This document shows positions 9,049 through 16,189 of a DNA stretch of 64,000 bases, in pieces (the stretch's first letter is position 1; each line of letters starts with the position of its first letter). The notes below the pieces were generated by a model, which saw only the letters and a program-made list of their open reading frames with translations, was not told the origin of the DNA and ran no database searches. This stretch comes from Mucilaginibacter sp. SG564. Its GTDB lineage: Bacteria > Bacteroidota > Bacteroidia > Sphingobacteriales > Sphingobacteriaceae. Where the stretch lies: assembly GCF_013149275.1 (NCBI RefSeq), contig NZ_JABGNA010000003.1, positions 186,001 to 250,000 of the forward strand. The letters run 5' to 3'. The translations under genes and the position numbers were made by a program.

Positions 9049-9927
9049 TCACAATGGCGAGAGGACTGCCACAGGTTCCTTTAACGAAGACGGTGATACA
9101 TTATATTTACGTTTAAAAGCCCTGGAAAAATGAGCGACACTTGCAAAGCTGGCATGTAAGCTCGCATCACTAACGTTCATGCCTTCAACCTCGATTAAAT
9201 CTCTCGCATACTCCAATCTGCGATTTAGCAGCCATCGGTGTGGCGAAGTATTATATATTTTTTGGAATTCACGTTTGAACGTTGCCAGACTTCTTCCTGC
9301 CTTATATGCTAATTCCTCCAGCGTAAGATTCTCCCGGTAATACCCCTCTACAACCTTATTAAGGTCGATCGCCTTGTACGTGGTAAAATTCATGAATGAA
9401 GAAAGCAGATCGGGGTTGGTATCCGAAAGGTTGAAAAGTAATTCAAAAAGCTTATTTTGAAGAAACGATGAATGTTGCGATAGATCACTATCAAACGCGA
9501 CCAAAACCGATTGAAGAAAAATCTGGATTGATCTGTTGTAAGATATTTTACTTACCGATTTGCTTTCGTTTCTTTTTCGCCGCCCAATCCTTTTATGGAA
9601 TAAAAAGTCTTTGATCAGCTCATCTTTGAAAAAAAACATGAGACTTTCGAATGGCTTACCGTCACCATTCACGTTGCCGATCTTTTCGTAATGGAAGCTG
9701 TGCGTTCGCTGGACTAACAAGCCTTCGCCTTTTTCTACAAACAATGTATCGTTACCGAAACTTACTTTGTAACGTCCTTCCAGAACAAATAATAACAAAT
9801 GCTGACTAACTAACAGATCACTTTTGGCGAATTGTTTAGCCGAACACGATTCAACTACCGTTGCACCATCTATTTCCAATGACCGCAAATGATACGGCTC
9901 ACGGGACAATTCATCTGGGAATTTCAT
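9049..9927 (-). CDS. AraC-family transcriptional regulator
   Basis: This 292-residue protein has an N-terminal cupin-like sensor (residues 1-150, with LFVLEGRYKVSFG) and a C-terminal double helix-turn-helix AraC domain (about residues 190-285). The latter includes NLTLEELAYKAGRSLATFKR and the signature SVAHFSRAFKRKYNVSP. It binds DNA and activates nearby or distant genes in response to an unknown ligand. It is transcribed away from the frame-disrupted gene upstream and toward the terminator at 8704-8735. No target is obvious; the peptidase operon at 1-8430 is convergent with it. Confidence 0.9.
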   Translation of the reverse strand: MKFPDELSREPYHLRSLEIDGATVVESCSAKQFAKSDLLVSQHLLLFVLEGRYKVSFGNDTLFVEKGEGLLVQRTHSFHYEKIGNVNGDGKPFESLMFFFKDELIKDFLFHKRIGRRKRNESKSVSKISYNRSIQIFLQSVLVAFDSDLSQHSSFLQNKLFELLFNLSDTNPDLLSSFMNFTTYKAIDLNKVVEGYYRENLTLEELAYKAGRSLATFKREFQKIYNTSPHRWLLNRRLEYARDLIEVEGMNVSDASLHASFASVAHFSRAFKRKYNVSPSSLKEPVAVLSPL

Positions 9928-10151
9928 AATATGTCATTTAGAAGCTGTAAAAACGTCGAGCAGGAGAAGAAATATTTTATGCAAACTTTTGAAAAATAAA
10001 TTGGTCTGACTGTAATATCATTACAATTTATATGGATACAACCTAATAATATAACGATATCAGGTATATGACAGGTTGCCTTCAATATTATTTTTAAACA
10101 AAATGTTTGTTTATGAATGTCTAATTTGTACTTTAAAACTTGGCCCAACCC

Positions 10152-10558
10152 TTATCTTTCATTCGGCTTAATAATATTGTAATTTGGATGCAGATCAATT
10201 GGCAGCTTAATTTTTATATCATCTACAGTAATAGCACAAACAACTTTTCCTGATAAATTAATATCTTTCCTTTCCTGAATATCAGAATGAAACGACTTAT
10301 ACTCATAGGCAACGGATTCGATCTCGCGCATGGCATGCGAACCGGCTACAATGATTTTATCAAAGCGTATGTCACCTCCTGCCTTAAATCTTCATAGGCG
10401 ATGCAATGGTAAACCAATCGCCTCCTCCTGTACAGGGCATAGTTAACGGTATCATGGGGCGTAGTAAGTGCGTCGAGAATTTTTGCGCCGACCCAAATGG
10501 CGCCGCCAAGAAGCAGCAGGCGTTCAAAGGGAGTTTTGTTCTGTAGATATTCTTCCAT
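10152..10558 (-). pseudogene. GIY-YIG-like small protein split by a -1 frameshift
   Basis: Reading from ATG at 10558 gives a hydrophobic stretch (LLLLGGAIWVGAKIL) and then YALYRRRRLVYHCIAYEDL, which resembles the GIY...YIG core with its spacing of about ten residues, before a stop at 10346. In the -1 frame, a second open stretch from about 10391 to the stop at 10152 continues with RFDKIIVAGSHAMREIE, matching the layout of the rest of a GIY-YIG domain (conserved Phe-Asp, then a Glu-bearing helix). One lost base, or a slip near T-TTA-AGG at about 10382-10390, would join them. The family assignment is an inference from motif spacing; the two complementary frames are seen directly. Confidence 0.4.
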
Positions 10559-10953
10559 GTTTTACAATTAGGGGAGATTAAAGTTACCTAAAAATATGGA
10601 GCAGATATTCATTATCCTGAATTGTGTTAAGCCCAATCAGAATGCCCACCAGCCGAATGGCAATAAGTCATAAGCGGTAAACACCAGCTAAGCATTTTGG
10701 GATCGCGCGGACACGTAAAACTATCCCTTATCAAAAAGGGATGGTTGAATTTATCAAACAGTGATTCCGTCATTTTATCGAAACCACGAGGACAAAATCA
10801 TTGAAACTGATCACCACGTTCAACACCGCGCAAAATGAAGAACCGTCGCTCAATGACTGCTGAGCGCCAATCCGCCACAACTGATCCCGGATCACTTCGG
10901 CATTTCGTTGGAACAGGCTGCATCGCTTGGCAAACTGGAGATTTCGCTGAAAT

Positions 10954-11049
10954 TGACCACCTGATTCCGATTTAAAGTGACCACCCATTCCGGATTCAAA
11001 GTGACCAGGGTATTCCGGATCAAGCTGACCACCCCATTTTTGTAACGAT
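10954..11049 (-). repeat. four 24-base repeats, IS21-like end remnant
   Basis: The unit begins TGACCAC or TGACCAG at 10954, 10978, 11002 and 11026, a strict 24-base period, and most units continue with ATTCCGGATTCAAAG or a variant. Read on the minus strand this is GGTGGTCACTTTGAATCCGG, the kind of multi-repeat end found upstream of istA in IS21-family elements. No istA or istB gene remains. Confidence 0.6.
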
Positions 11050-11076
11050 GCTTTAGATACTGGCTGTGCTGTTTAG

Positions 11077-11220
11077 GACCTGATCAGGCTCGCCGATGAA
11101 GAAGTGAATTGGGAGCCTGATCGCGTATGCGAAATCGCCCTTAAAGCCGGTATTAAAGTGATGGGCGATGATCTCCGCAAGAGATATGCGCTCACATGTC
11201 CAGGTGCTTCAAGCTTCTAA
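11077..11220 (+). pseudogene. 47-codon coding remnant, unidentified
   Basis: The frame from just after a TAG at 11074-11076 to a TAA at 11218-11220 has protein-like composition (DLIRLADEEVNWEPD, then CEIALKAGIKVMGDDLRKR) but no good start codon. It lies between two oppositely oriented IS-like repeats, so it may be leftover cargo or host DNA. I do not recognise the family. Confidence 0.3.
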
Positions 11221-11320
11221 GAAAAAGCACGAGCAGTACCAGACTTATTAAAAAAGGTAAATAAGCTATCTTTGTTTTATGCTGTTAAAGCATCTGCTGC
11301 ATTTCTTTGCCAGCAAAATA

Positions 11321-11347
11321 GGTGGTCAGTTTGCCACGGAATAGGGT
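11321..11347 (+). repeat. opposite-facing IS21-like end repeat
   Basis: GGTGGTCAGTTTGCCACGG at 11321-11339, followed by AATAGGGTG, matches the 24-base units at 10954-11049 in inverted orientation. The two clusters therefore look like the outer ends of one element whose interior was deleted. Confidence 0.5.
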
Positions 11348-11471
11348 GTAACATATCTCCGAAACGCCCACCAATTATCCAAGAATTTGGACAAGTCGAA
11401 ATACGATAAATTATTAACAATGAGAAGTTTAACTGTCTGGAGTTGTCACTTACTGCCGAGGTTTGACGGCA

Positions 11472-12872
11472 TTATTTGCCGATACAAAACTTACTGAATA
11501 TATTATCCAGCAGATCATCCGTAGTAACGGCGCCGGTTATTTCACCGAGATAATGAAGGGCCTGCTTGATGTCCATCGACAGGAAATCTGAGGTGATGCT
11601 GCCGTCGATGCCACCTAATACCCGAATCAGCGCATCTTCTGTTTTTTGCAAAGCCTCTAAATGGCGGATGTTGGTTACCAGGGTTTCATCACCACTGAGC
11701 TGATCTTTGATTGCTGTGCCGTAGATCTTATTTTTCAGGTCATCTATATGCAGTTTTTCTTTGGCCGAGATAAAGATGGTCTGCAGATCTGGAAGACCGG
11801 AAGTCAGGAAAAATTCCTGGATGCTTTCCGACTTTTCCTTTCCTTCTAACTGTATCAAATCCATTTTATTGGCAACCAACAGCATGGCTATACCAGGGCT
11901 TTGCAAGCTTTCCAGGTCATTTTTTAGTTCTTCAAGCGTAATCTGATCCGCGTCAAAAACATAAATGAGCAGGGCGCTTTGGCTTATTTTTTCCATGGTA
12001 CGCTGTACCCCTATCTGCTCAATAGCATCGGTAGCCTCGCGGATACCGGCTGTATCTATCAGCCTGAAATTGATACCTTGTATGTTCAATACTTCTTCAA
12101 TAGTATCGCGGGTGGTACCTGGTATGTGGCTCACAATGGCTCTTTCTTCGTTCAACAAGGCATTAAGAAGGGTTGATTTACCCGCGTTTGGCCTGCCGGC
12201 TATTACCGTGTTCACGCCTTGTTTTATAGCATTTCCCAACTCGAACGACTGGATCAGCCTGCCTATAATTCTGGTGATATCCACTATCAATTGTTTGAGC
12301 TGGTCGCGATTGGCAAACTCTACATCCTCTTCGGCAAAGTCAAGCTCCAGTTCAATAAGGGAGGCAAAATTCACCAGCTGCTCCCGCAAACCTTGCAATT
12401 GGTTGCTAAACCCACCCCGCAATTGTTGTAAGGCTACCTGTTGGGATGCTTTAGAGTTAGACGCGATCAGATCGGCTACAGCTTCGGCCTGCGAAAGATC
12501 GAGCTGACCATTCAGGAACGCCCTTAGGGTAAATTCGCCGGGTTTGGCACTCCGTGCACCTCTTTTGATGAACAGCTTGATAATACTCTCCACAATATAT
12601 CCCGAGGCATGACAGCTAATCTCCACCACATTTTCGCGGGTATAGGATCTGGGTGCCACAAACAGCGATACCAGCACCTCATCCAGCATTAGGTCGCCAT
12701 CCATGATATGGCCAAAATGGATAGTGTGCGAGGCCTGTTTGGTCAGGTCCTTGCCTTTCCATACGCTGTTGGCTATGTTGATAGCATCCAGGCCCGAAAG
12801 GCGGATCACCGCGATTGCCCCTATCCCGTTTGGCGTAGCCAGCGCTACTATAGTATCTTGTAAATTGTCCAT
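11472..12872 (-). CDS. mnmE: tRNA modification GTPase MnmE (TrmE)
   Basis: MnmE, with MnmG, installs the 5-carboxymethylaminomethyl group on U34 of certain tRNAs. The protein has the N-terminal tetrahydrofolate-binding domain (MDNLQDTIVALATPNGIGAI), a helical domain, and an inserted G domain with GRPNAGKST (G1), DTAG (G3) and NKMD (G4). It ends in the diagnostic FCIGK tail, whose Cys is needed for modification. The ATG at 12872 gives 466 residues, matching the family. A longer in-frame extension to 12977 would add 35 non-homologous residues and covers the promoter and a 7-mer array, so it was rejected. A -7 box lies 50 bases upstream. Confidence 0.97.
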   Translation of the reverse strand: MDNLQDTIVALATPNGIGAIAVIRLSGLDAINIANSVWKGKDLTKQASHTIHFGHIMDGDLMLDEVLVSLFVAPRSYTRENVVEISCHASGYIVESIIKLFIKRGARSAKPGEFTLRAFLNGQLDLSQAEAVADLIASNSKASQQVALQQLRGGFSNQLQGLREQLVNFASLIELELDFAEEDVEFANRDQLKQLIVDITRIIGRLIQSFELGNAIKQGVNTVIAGRPNAGKSTLLNALLNEERAIVSHIPGTTRDTIEEVLNIQGINFRLIDTAGIREATDAIEQIGVQRTMEKISQSALLIYVFDADQITLEELKNDLESLQSPGIAMLLVANKMDLIQLEGKEKSESIQEFFLTSGLPDLQTIFISAKEKLHIDDLKNKIYGTAIKDQLSGDETLVTNIRHLEALQKTEDALIRVLGGIDGSITSDFLSMDIKQALHYLGEITGAVTTDDLLDNIFSKFCIGK

Positions 12873-12923
12873 GGCGAATAGTCGATGGTCCATGGAAATT
12901 ATCAGCAGCCACAGACCAGGGCA

Positions 12924-12931
12924 CAAATTTA
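12924..12931 (-). promoter_or_regulatory. -7 promoter box of mnmE
   Basis: TAAATTTG on the minus strand matches the Bacteroidetes TAnnTTTG element. It predicts a start site near 12918 and a 5' leader of about 45 bases containing a short 7-mer array (12879-12896). Confidence 0.5.
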
Positions 12932-13018
12932 ACACAAATAAATCGCACCCGATCGACGGGCCTGCTATCGGCCTCAAGCTTTTACCTTTTAATGGCTAAA
13001 AAACTTTTTAAACCTTAA

Positions 13019-13121
13019 TTTTTAACACTTTTTTGCTCAAAAACGGGTTAAAAACTGCCATTTTTTTTTTCAAAAACATCGATTTTAACATTTTTTAACA
13101 AATTTCAGCATGATTTTTAAC
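13019..13121. repeat. cluster of TTTTTAAC motifs in AT-rich DNA
   Basis: TTTTTAAC occurs at 13019-13026, 13092-13099 and 13114-13121, with its complement at 13047-13054 and a one-base variant near 13082-13089. All lie within about 100 bases of very AT-rich sequence upstream of mnmE. The function is unknown. Confidence 0.4.
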
Positions 13122-13215
13122 GCGCTTTTAAAACTTTAAAAAGTATTAAATATTTGATTGTCAAATAACTAAATCAAAACAGAGCATTTTTTGATCTGTT
13201 TTTCTCCTTAACAAA

Positions 13216-13250
13216 ACAGCCCGGCTCTCTTATTTGGAGAGCCGGGCTGT
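13216..13250. terminator. perfect 14-bp GC-rich hairpin in a divergent intergenic region
   Basis: ACAGCCCGGCTCTC (13216-13229) and GAGAGCCGGGCTGT (13237-13250) pair perfectly around a 7-base loop. It looks like a terminator stem, but it lies between the divergent mnmE and nucleoid-protein genes, where no gene ends, and has no clear T-run. It may insulate the two promoters or end an unseen short RNA. Confidence 0.45.
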
Positions 13251-13298
13251 TCGCTTGTTATAAAGATACGAAATTACCGTGAGAGTGGCAAATGAAAT

Positions 13299-13436
13299 GT
13301 TCATGGTTCATAGATGATAGTTCATAGTAAAAATACTCCATAGGTTAGTAATCACAGTCGATGGCTGATAGACCATGGTTCAGCGTAATTATTTTTTACC
13401 ATGAACTATGAACCATCATCTATGAACTATCAACTA
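13299..13436. repeat. paired 7-mer arrays (GTTCATA / TATGAAC)
   Basis: The left arm (13299-13329) is built from GTTCATG, GTTCATA, GATGATA, GTTCATA. The right arm (13400-13436) is built from CATGAAC, TATGAAC, CATCATC, TATGAAC, TATCAAC. The arms are complementary in several registers. Related words (CAGTCGA, TGGCTGA, TAGACCA) fill 13356-13378. The right arm runs into an upstream in-frame ATG of the next gene. Confidence 0.65.
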
Positions 13437-13450
13437 CGCCGTAAAACCCC

Positions 13451-13458
13451 TACCTTCG
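13451..13458 (+). promoter_or_regulatory. candidate -7 box of the nucleoid-associated protein gene
   Basis: TACCTTCG differs by one base from TAnnTTTG and lies 8 bases before ATG 13467. If used, it would give an almost leaderless transcript and supports 13467 over the in-frame ATG at 13401. Confidence 0.35.
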
Positions 13459-13466
13459 CAGCCATT

Positions 13467-14525
13467 ATGGTAACTTTTTTTGAAGCTTCGCTCGATACTA
13501 TTTCGGTGCATCATGTTGGCAACCAGTCGCAGGAAGAGATGTACGCCCTCTCTGATCAGCCCCTGGAACTTAAGGATGATATTATCCCCAACCTGCTAAT
13601 GCAGTATTTTTTAAAACCATTTGAAAAAGCCAACGAAGTATACCACCTCATGCACAGCAGCGGTAACCTTTCATTGAACGAGATCCACCACTTTGCCTCA
13701 CAGGCTTTTGAGGACCGGGAAAAGTTTCATGAAGCATCCGAGCAGATAGCCAAACACCTGTACAAAACCACCACCCATCCCAACATTAAAGGTGGCGAGC
13801 TGTACGTGGTTTATTTTAACGATGTACAAATTGAGGGCAACCCGCTGGATGCCATTGGTATTTTTAAATCGGAAAATAAGGAAACCTACCTTAAAGTTTA
13901 CCCCGATAAAGGTGGCTTCCAGGTTGATTATGAGCAGGATGCCATCAACATCAACAAGCTGGACAAAGGCGTGCTCATCTTCAATATCGAAAAGGAAAAT
14001 GGCTATAAAGTAGTGGTGGTTGATAAAACCAATGGCGGACAGGACGCTGCCGTATTCTGGAAAGACAACTTCCTGCAACTCCGCATCCGTAACGATAGCT
14101 TTAACCAAACCAACAATACCCTGGGCATCTACAAAAACTTTGTAACCGAAAAACTCGACGAGCAGTTTGAAATGAGCAAGGCCGATAAGATCGATTTGCT
14201 GAACCGATCCATGAAGTATTTTAAGGAGAAGGATGAGTTTAATATGGACGAATTCTCGAACGAAGTAATCGGTAACCCCGAAGCCATCGAATCGTTCAAA
14301 AGCTTCAAGAACCAGTACGAGCAGGAGTTTGACAGCCCCATTGCCGATAACTTTGTGATATCAGACAATGCCGTAAAAAAGCAGGCCCGCGTTTATAAAA
14401 GCGTGCTCAAACTGGATAAAAACTTCCACATTTATATTCATGGCGATAAGGAATTGATTGAAAAAGGTTTCGATGATGGCCGCGCCATGAACTATTATAA
14501 AGTTTATTTTAAGGAAGAAGCGTAA
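13467..14525 (+). CDS. 37-kDa nucleoid-associated protein (NdpA/YejK family)
   Basis: This 352-residue protein matches the NA37/NdpA family over its full length: N-terminal MVTFFEASLDTISVHHVGNQ, a central GGELYVVYFNDV strand region, and a C-terminal part with NFHIYIHGDKELIEKGFD. Family members are abundant cytoplasmic nucleoid proteins; E. coli YejK binds topoisomerases and affects their activity. The in-frame ATG at 13401 would prepend 22 residues translated from a 7-mer repeat array, so 13467 is chosen. The gene stands alone, divergent from mnmE. Confidence 0.9.
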   Translation: MVTFFEASLDTISVHHVGNQSQEEMYALSDQPLELKDDIIPNLLMQYFLKPFEKANEVYHLMHSSGNLSLNEIHHFASQAFEDREKFHEASEQIAKHLYKTTTHPNIKGGELYVVYFNDVQIEGNPLDAIGIFKSENKETYLKVYPDKGGFQVDYEQDAININKLDKGVLIFNIEKENGYKVVVVDKTNGGQDAAVFWKDNFLQLRIRNDSFNQTNNTLGIYKNFVTEKLDEQFEMSKADKIDLLNRSMKYFKEKDEFNMDEFSNEVIGNPEAIESFKSFKNQYEQEFDSPIADNFVISDNAVKKQARVYKSVLKLDKNFHIYIHGDKELIEKGFDDGRAMNYYKVYFKEEA

Positions 14526-14532
14526 GATTTCA

Positions 14533-14564
14533 ATTAGTGAATTATTGATTTAGTGAGTTAGTGA
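14533..14564 (+). repeat. 8-mer array (TTAGTGA type)
   Basis: Four consecutive octamers, ATTAGTGA, ATTATTGA, TTTAGTGA and GTTAGTGA, start 8 bases after the nucleoid-protein stop codon. This is an 8-base-period relative of the 7-mer arrays elsewhere. Confidence 0.55.
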
Positions 14565-14690
14565 TTCCTTTACTTGCGCTCGTTTGCAACGAGTGCAAGA
14601 TTGAATTAGCCGGAATTGAGGTTTTTAAGTAAGATAGATCAGTTTCTATACCATCCGGTAAGGAATTTTCCAAACCCCATCGGGGTTAAA

Positions 14691-14810
14691 GCTTTGTAGA
14701 AAAATTTCAATTGCAATTCAGTGCCGTAGGTACTGTACTCAGGTTGCATACCTACGGCATGCTCGATATCTATTTTTTGTTTTCTACAAAACTTTTACTC
14801 CTACGGAGTA
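14691..14810. repeat. nested palindrome with two 11-bp stems
   Basis: TTTGTAGAAAA (14693-14703) pairs with 14780-14790, and inside it TGCCGTAGGTA (14722-14732) pairs with 14749-14759. CTCCTACGGAG follows at 14799-14809. It resembles a dispersed Bacteroidetes intergenic repeat and lies in a 558-base stretch without genes (14526-15083). Confidence 0.6.
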
Positions 14811-14848
14811 GCCTTTAGAATCGAATAATCCAGATCTTTTATATCGAA

Positions 14849-15022
14849 GTCATGCCAAACTTGTTGCGGCATCCCATGAGCAAGGTTTACAGCATGGTGG
14901 TTAACTCACCATATGGGATCCTGATACAAGTTCAGGATGACAGATACCTCATCCCGGAAGTCATGCCGAACTTGTTTCGGCGTCCCATCAACAAGGTGTA
15001 CAGCCTGTTCTCTCAGGATGAC
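14849..15022. repeat. two copies of a GTCATGCCGAACTTG palindromic element
   Basis: Copy A (14849-14941) begins GTCATGCCAAACTTG and ends ACAAGTTCAGGATGAC, which is its imperfect complement. Copy B (14960-15022) begins GTCATGCCGAACTTGTTTCG and ends CTCAGGATGAC. A third copy lies at 15945-16037. These are REP-like mobile palindromes. Confidence 0.7.
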
Positions 15023-15083
15023 ATTGCGTTAACAAGGCAAATAGTTATTTGCTGTAAATTGCGCGTCAATAATTTAAAAGATC

Positions 15084-15701
15084 ATGGCAAACGAAAAACC
15101 GGAGTTTTGGGAAGCGGCCTTTGGCGAAAAACAAGAGATGTGGGGTTTTGAACCTGCAAAATCGGCTGTATTGACCAAGTATCTTTTTGTAAGCAAATCG
15201 ATAAAAAATATCCTGATCCCAGGCATCGGTTATGGTCGCAATGCACAGGTTTTCAGAGAAAACGGCATCACGGTAACCGGTATCGAGATCTCCCCAACAG
15301 CTATTGACATGGCCCGGAAGCATTACGGAACGGATATGGTGATCTACCATGGTTCTGTAACCGACATGCCCTTTGATGATCACCGGTACGACGGTATATT
15401 TTGCTACGCCCTTATACATTTGCTTGACAGCGGCGAACGCGAAAAATTGATCAGCGATTGCTATAGTCAACTGTCGGCAGGTGGCTATATGGTATTTAGC
15501 GCAATCTCCAAAGAAGCCAACACCTACGGCCAGGGCAAATTCATCAGCCAGGATCGTTACGAGATATTTGCCGACATGAAAATGTTCTTTTACGACCGGG
15601 AAAGTATCCAGGCCGAGTTTGGCCAGGCCGGATTATTCGAGATCACGGAGATCAGCGAGAGCCAGCCATTCTTTTTAATCAAGTGTAAAAAGGGGGAATA
15701 A
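15084..15701 (+). CDS. class I SAM-dependent methyltransferase, TPMT-like
   Basis: This 205-residue cytoplasmic methyltransferase starts MANEKPEFWEAAFGEK. It carries the SAM-binding motif I ILIPGIGYGRN (about residues 43-53), an acidic motif II end (VTGIEISPTAID) and motif IV-like YDGIFCYALIHLL. The overall layout, with an FWE start and a short length, resembles thiopurine/tellurite-resistance-type methyltransferases that act on small molecules. The substrate cannot be told from sequence. The gene is flanked on both sides by REP-like repeats and has no operon partner. Confidence 0.8.
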   Translation: MANEKPEFWEAAFGEKQEMWGFEPAKSAVLTKYLFVSKSIKNILIPGIGYGRNAQVFRENGITVTGIEISPTAIDMARKHYGTDMVIYHGSVTDMPFDDHRYDGIFCYALIHLLDSGEREKLISDCYSQLSAGGYMVFSAISKEANTYGQGKFISQDRYEIFADMKMFFYDRESIQAEFGQAGLFEITEISESQPFFLIKCKKGE

Positions 15702-15731
15702 GTTAAGGTGATTGTGCCTATGCTTTTCAGT

Positions 15732-15785
15732 TCCCTCCCCACGGGAGGGGCGCGACGGATTTGCGTGATGGCAGGGAGGGGTTTA
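15732..15785. repeat. G/C-tract palindromic element
   Basis: TCCCTCCCCACGGGAGGGG followed by CAGGGAGGGGTTT forms alternative short stems downstream of the methyltransferase. A smaller TTCCCGAGGGAA palindrome lies near 15841-15852. Confidence 0.4.
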
Positions 15786-15893
15786 TGTACCAGGTGAGTT
15801 TAGTTTCATAAAGTATCGGGCGATGAAACCTCTTCCCCCCTTCCCGAGGGAAGAAATCGCACTATTTCTCCGGCTTTTGATCTTTGGTAAATG

Positions 15894-15934
15894 AAAGACT
15901 TACGAAGTTTTTGAAACTGCGTAAGTCTTTTTAT
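15894..15934 (+). terminator. rho-independent terminator
   Basis: AAAGACTTACG (15894-15904) pairs with CGTAAGTCTTT (15920-15930), and the loop can pair further (AGTTT with AAACT). A T-run follows. It lies 190 bases after the methyltransferase stop and could end that transcript; it is also symmetrical enough to act on the other strand. Confidence 0.65.
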
Positions 15935-15944
15935 ATCCGGTCAG

Positions 15945-16037
15945 GTCATGCCGAACTCGTTTCGGCATCCCATAAGCAAGATGTACAGTATCTTGGTTAG
16001 CCTGTCCTGTGAGATCCTGAAACAAGTTCAGGATGAC
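15945..16037. repeat. third copy of the GTCATGCCGAAC palindromic element
   Basis: It begins GTCATGCCGAACTCGTTTCG and ends GAAACAAGTTCAGGATGAC, matching copies at 14849-15022. Confidence 0.7.
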
Positions 16038-16081
16038 ATTTTTTAATTCCACCAAGGGAGGGAAATAATATCACAAAAGGG

Positions 16082-16152
16082 GTCACCCTGAGCTCCGTCG
16101 AAGGGTTGAGCGCAGAGGCCTCCCCACATGCTTCGACGGGGCTCAGCATGAC
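16082..16152. repeat. palindromic element of the GTCACCCTGAGC type
   Basis: GTCACCCTGAGCTCCGTCG (from 16082) is nearly complementary to CGACGGGGCTCAGCATGAC (ending 16152). It is a separate REP-like family, located just after the kup gene end on the minus strand. Confidence 0.65.
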
Positions 16153-16189
16153 AGCCTTACTTACACGTCATCACAAACACACATAAGCA

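Larger units (their letters stand above)
10559..11471. other. gene-free insertion-sequence scar
   Basis: No intact gene lies in these 913 bases. The region holds degenerate 24-base repeats of the type found at IS21-family ends (10954-11049), an opposite-facing copy (11321-11347), and a 47-codon coding remnant between them. An ORF-like stretch on the minus strand at 10770-10988 is just the repeat region read through and is not a gene. Confidence 0.6.

Noticed and set aside
9924..10148. 74-codon frame upstream of the AraC gene
   Set aside because: Cys/Ile-rich, AT-driven translation without domain features, lying in the regulator's leader region.
10770..10988. 72-codon frame on the minus strand
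   Set aside because: It is the IS21-like repeat region read through; composition follows the 24-base units and no start context is visible.
12873..12977. Extended N-terminus of MnmE
   Set aside because: It would span the promoter box and adds non-homologous residues before the conserved MDNLQDTI start.
13401..13466. Upstream start for the nucleoid-associated protein
   Set aside because: The added residues come from a 7-mer array and do not match the family; ATG 13467 fits.
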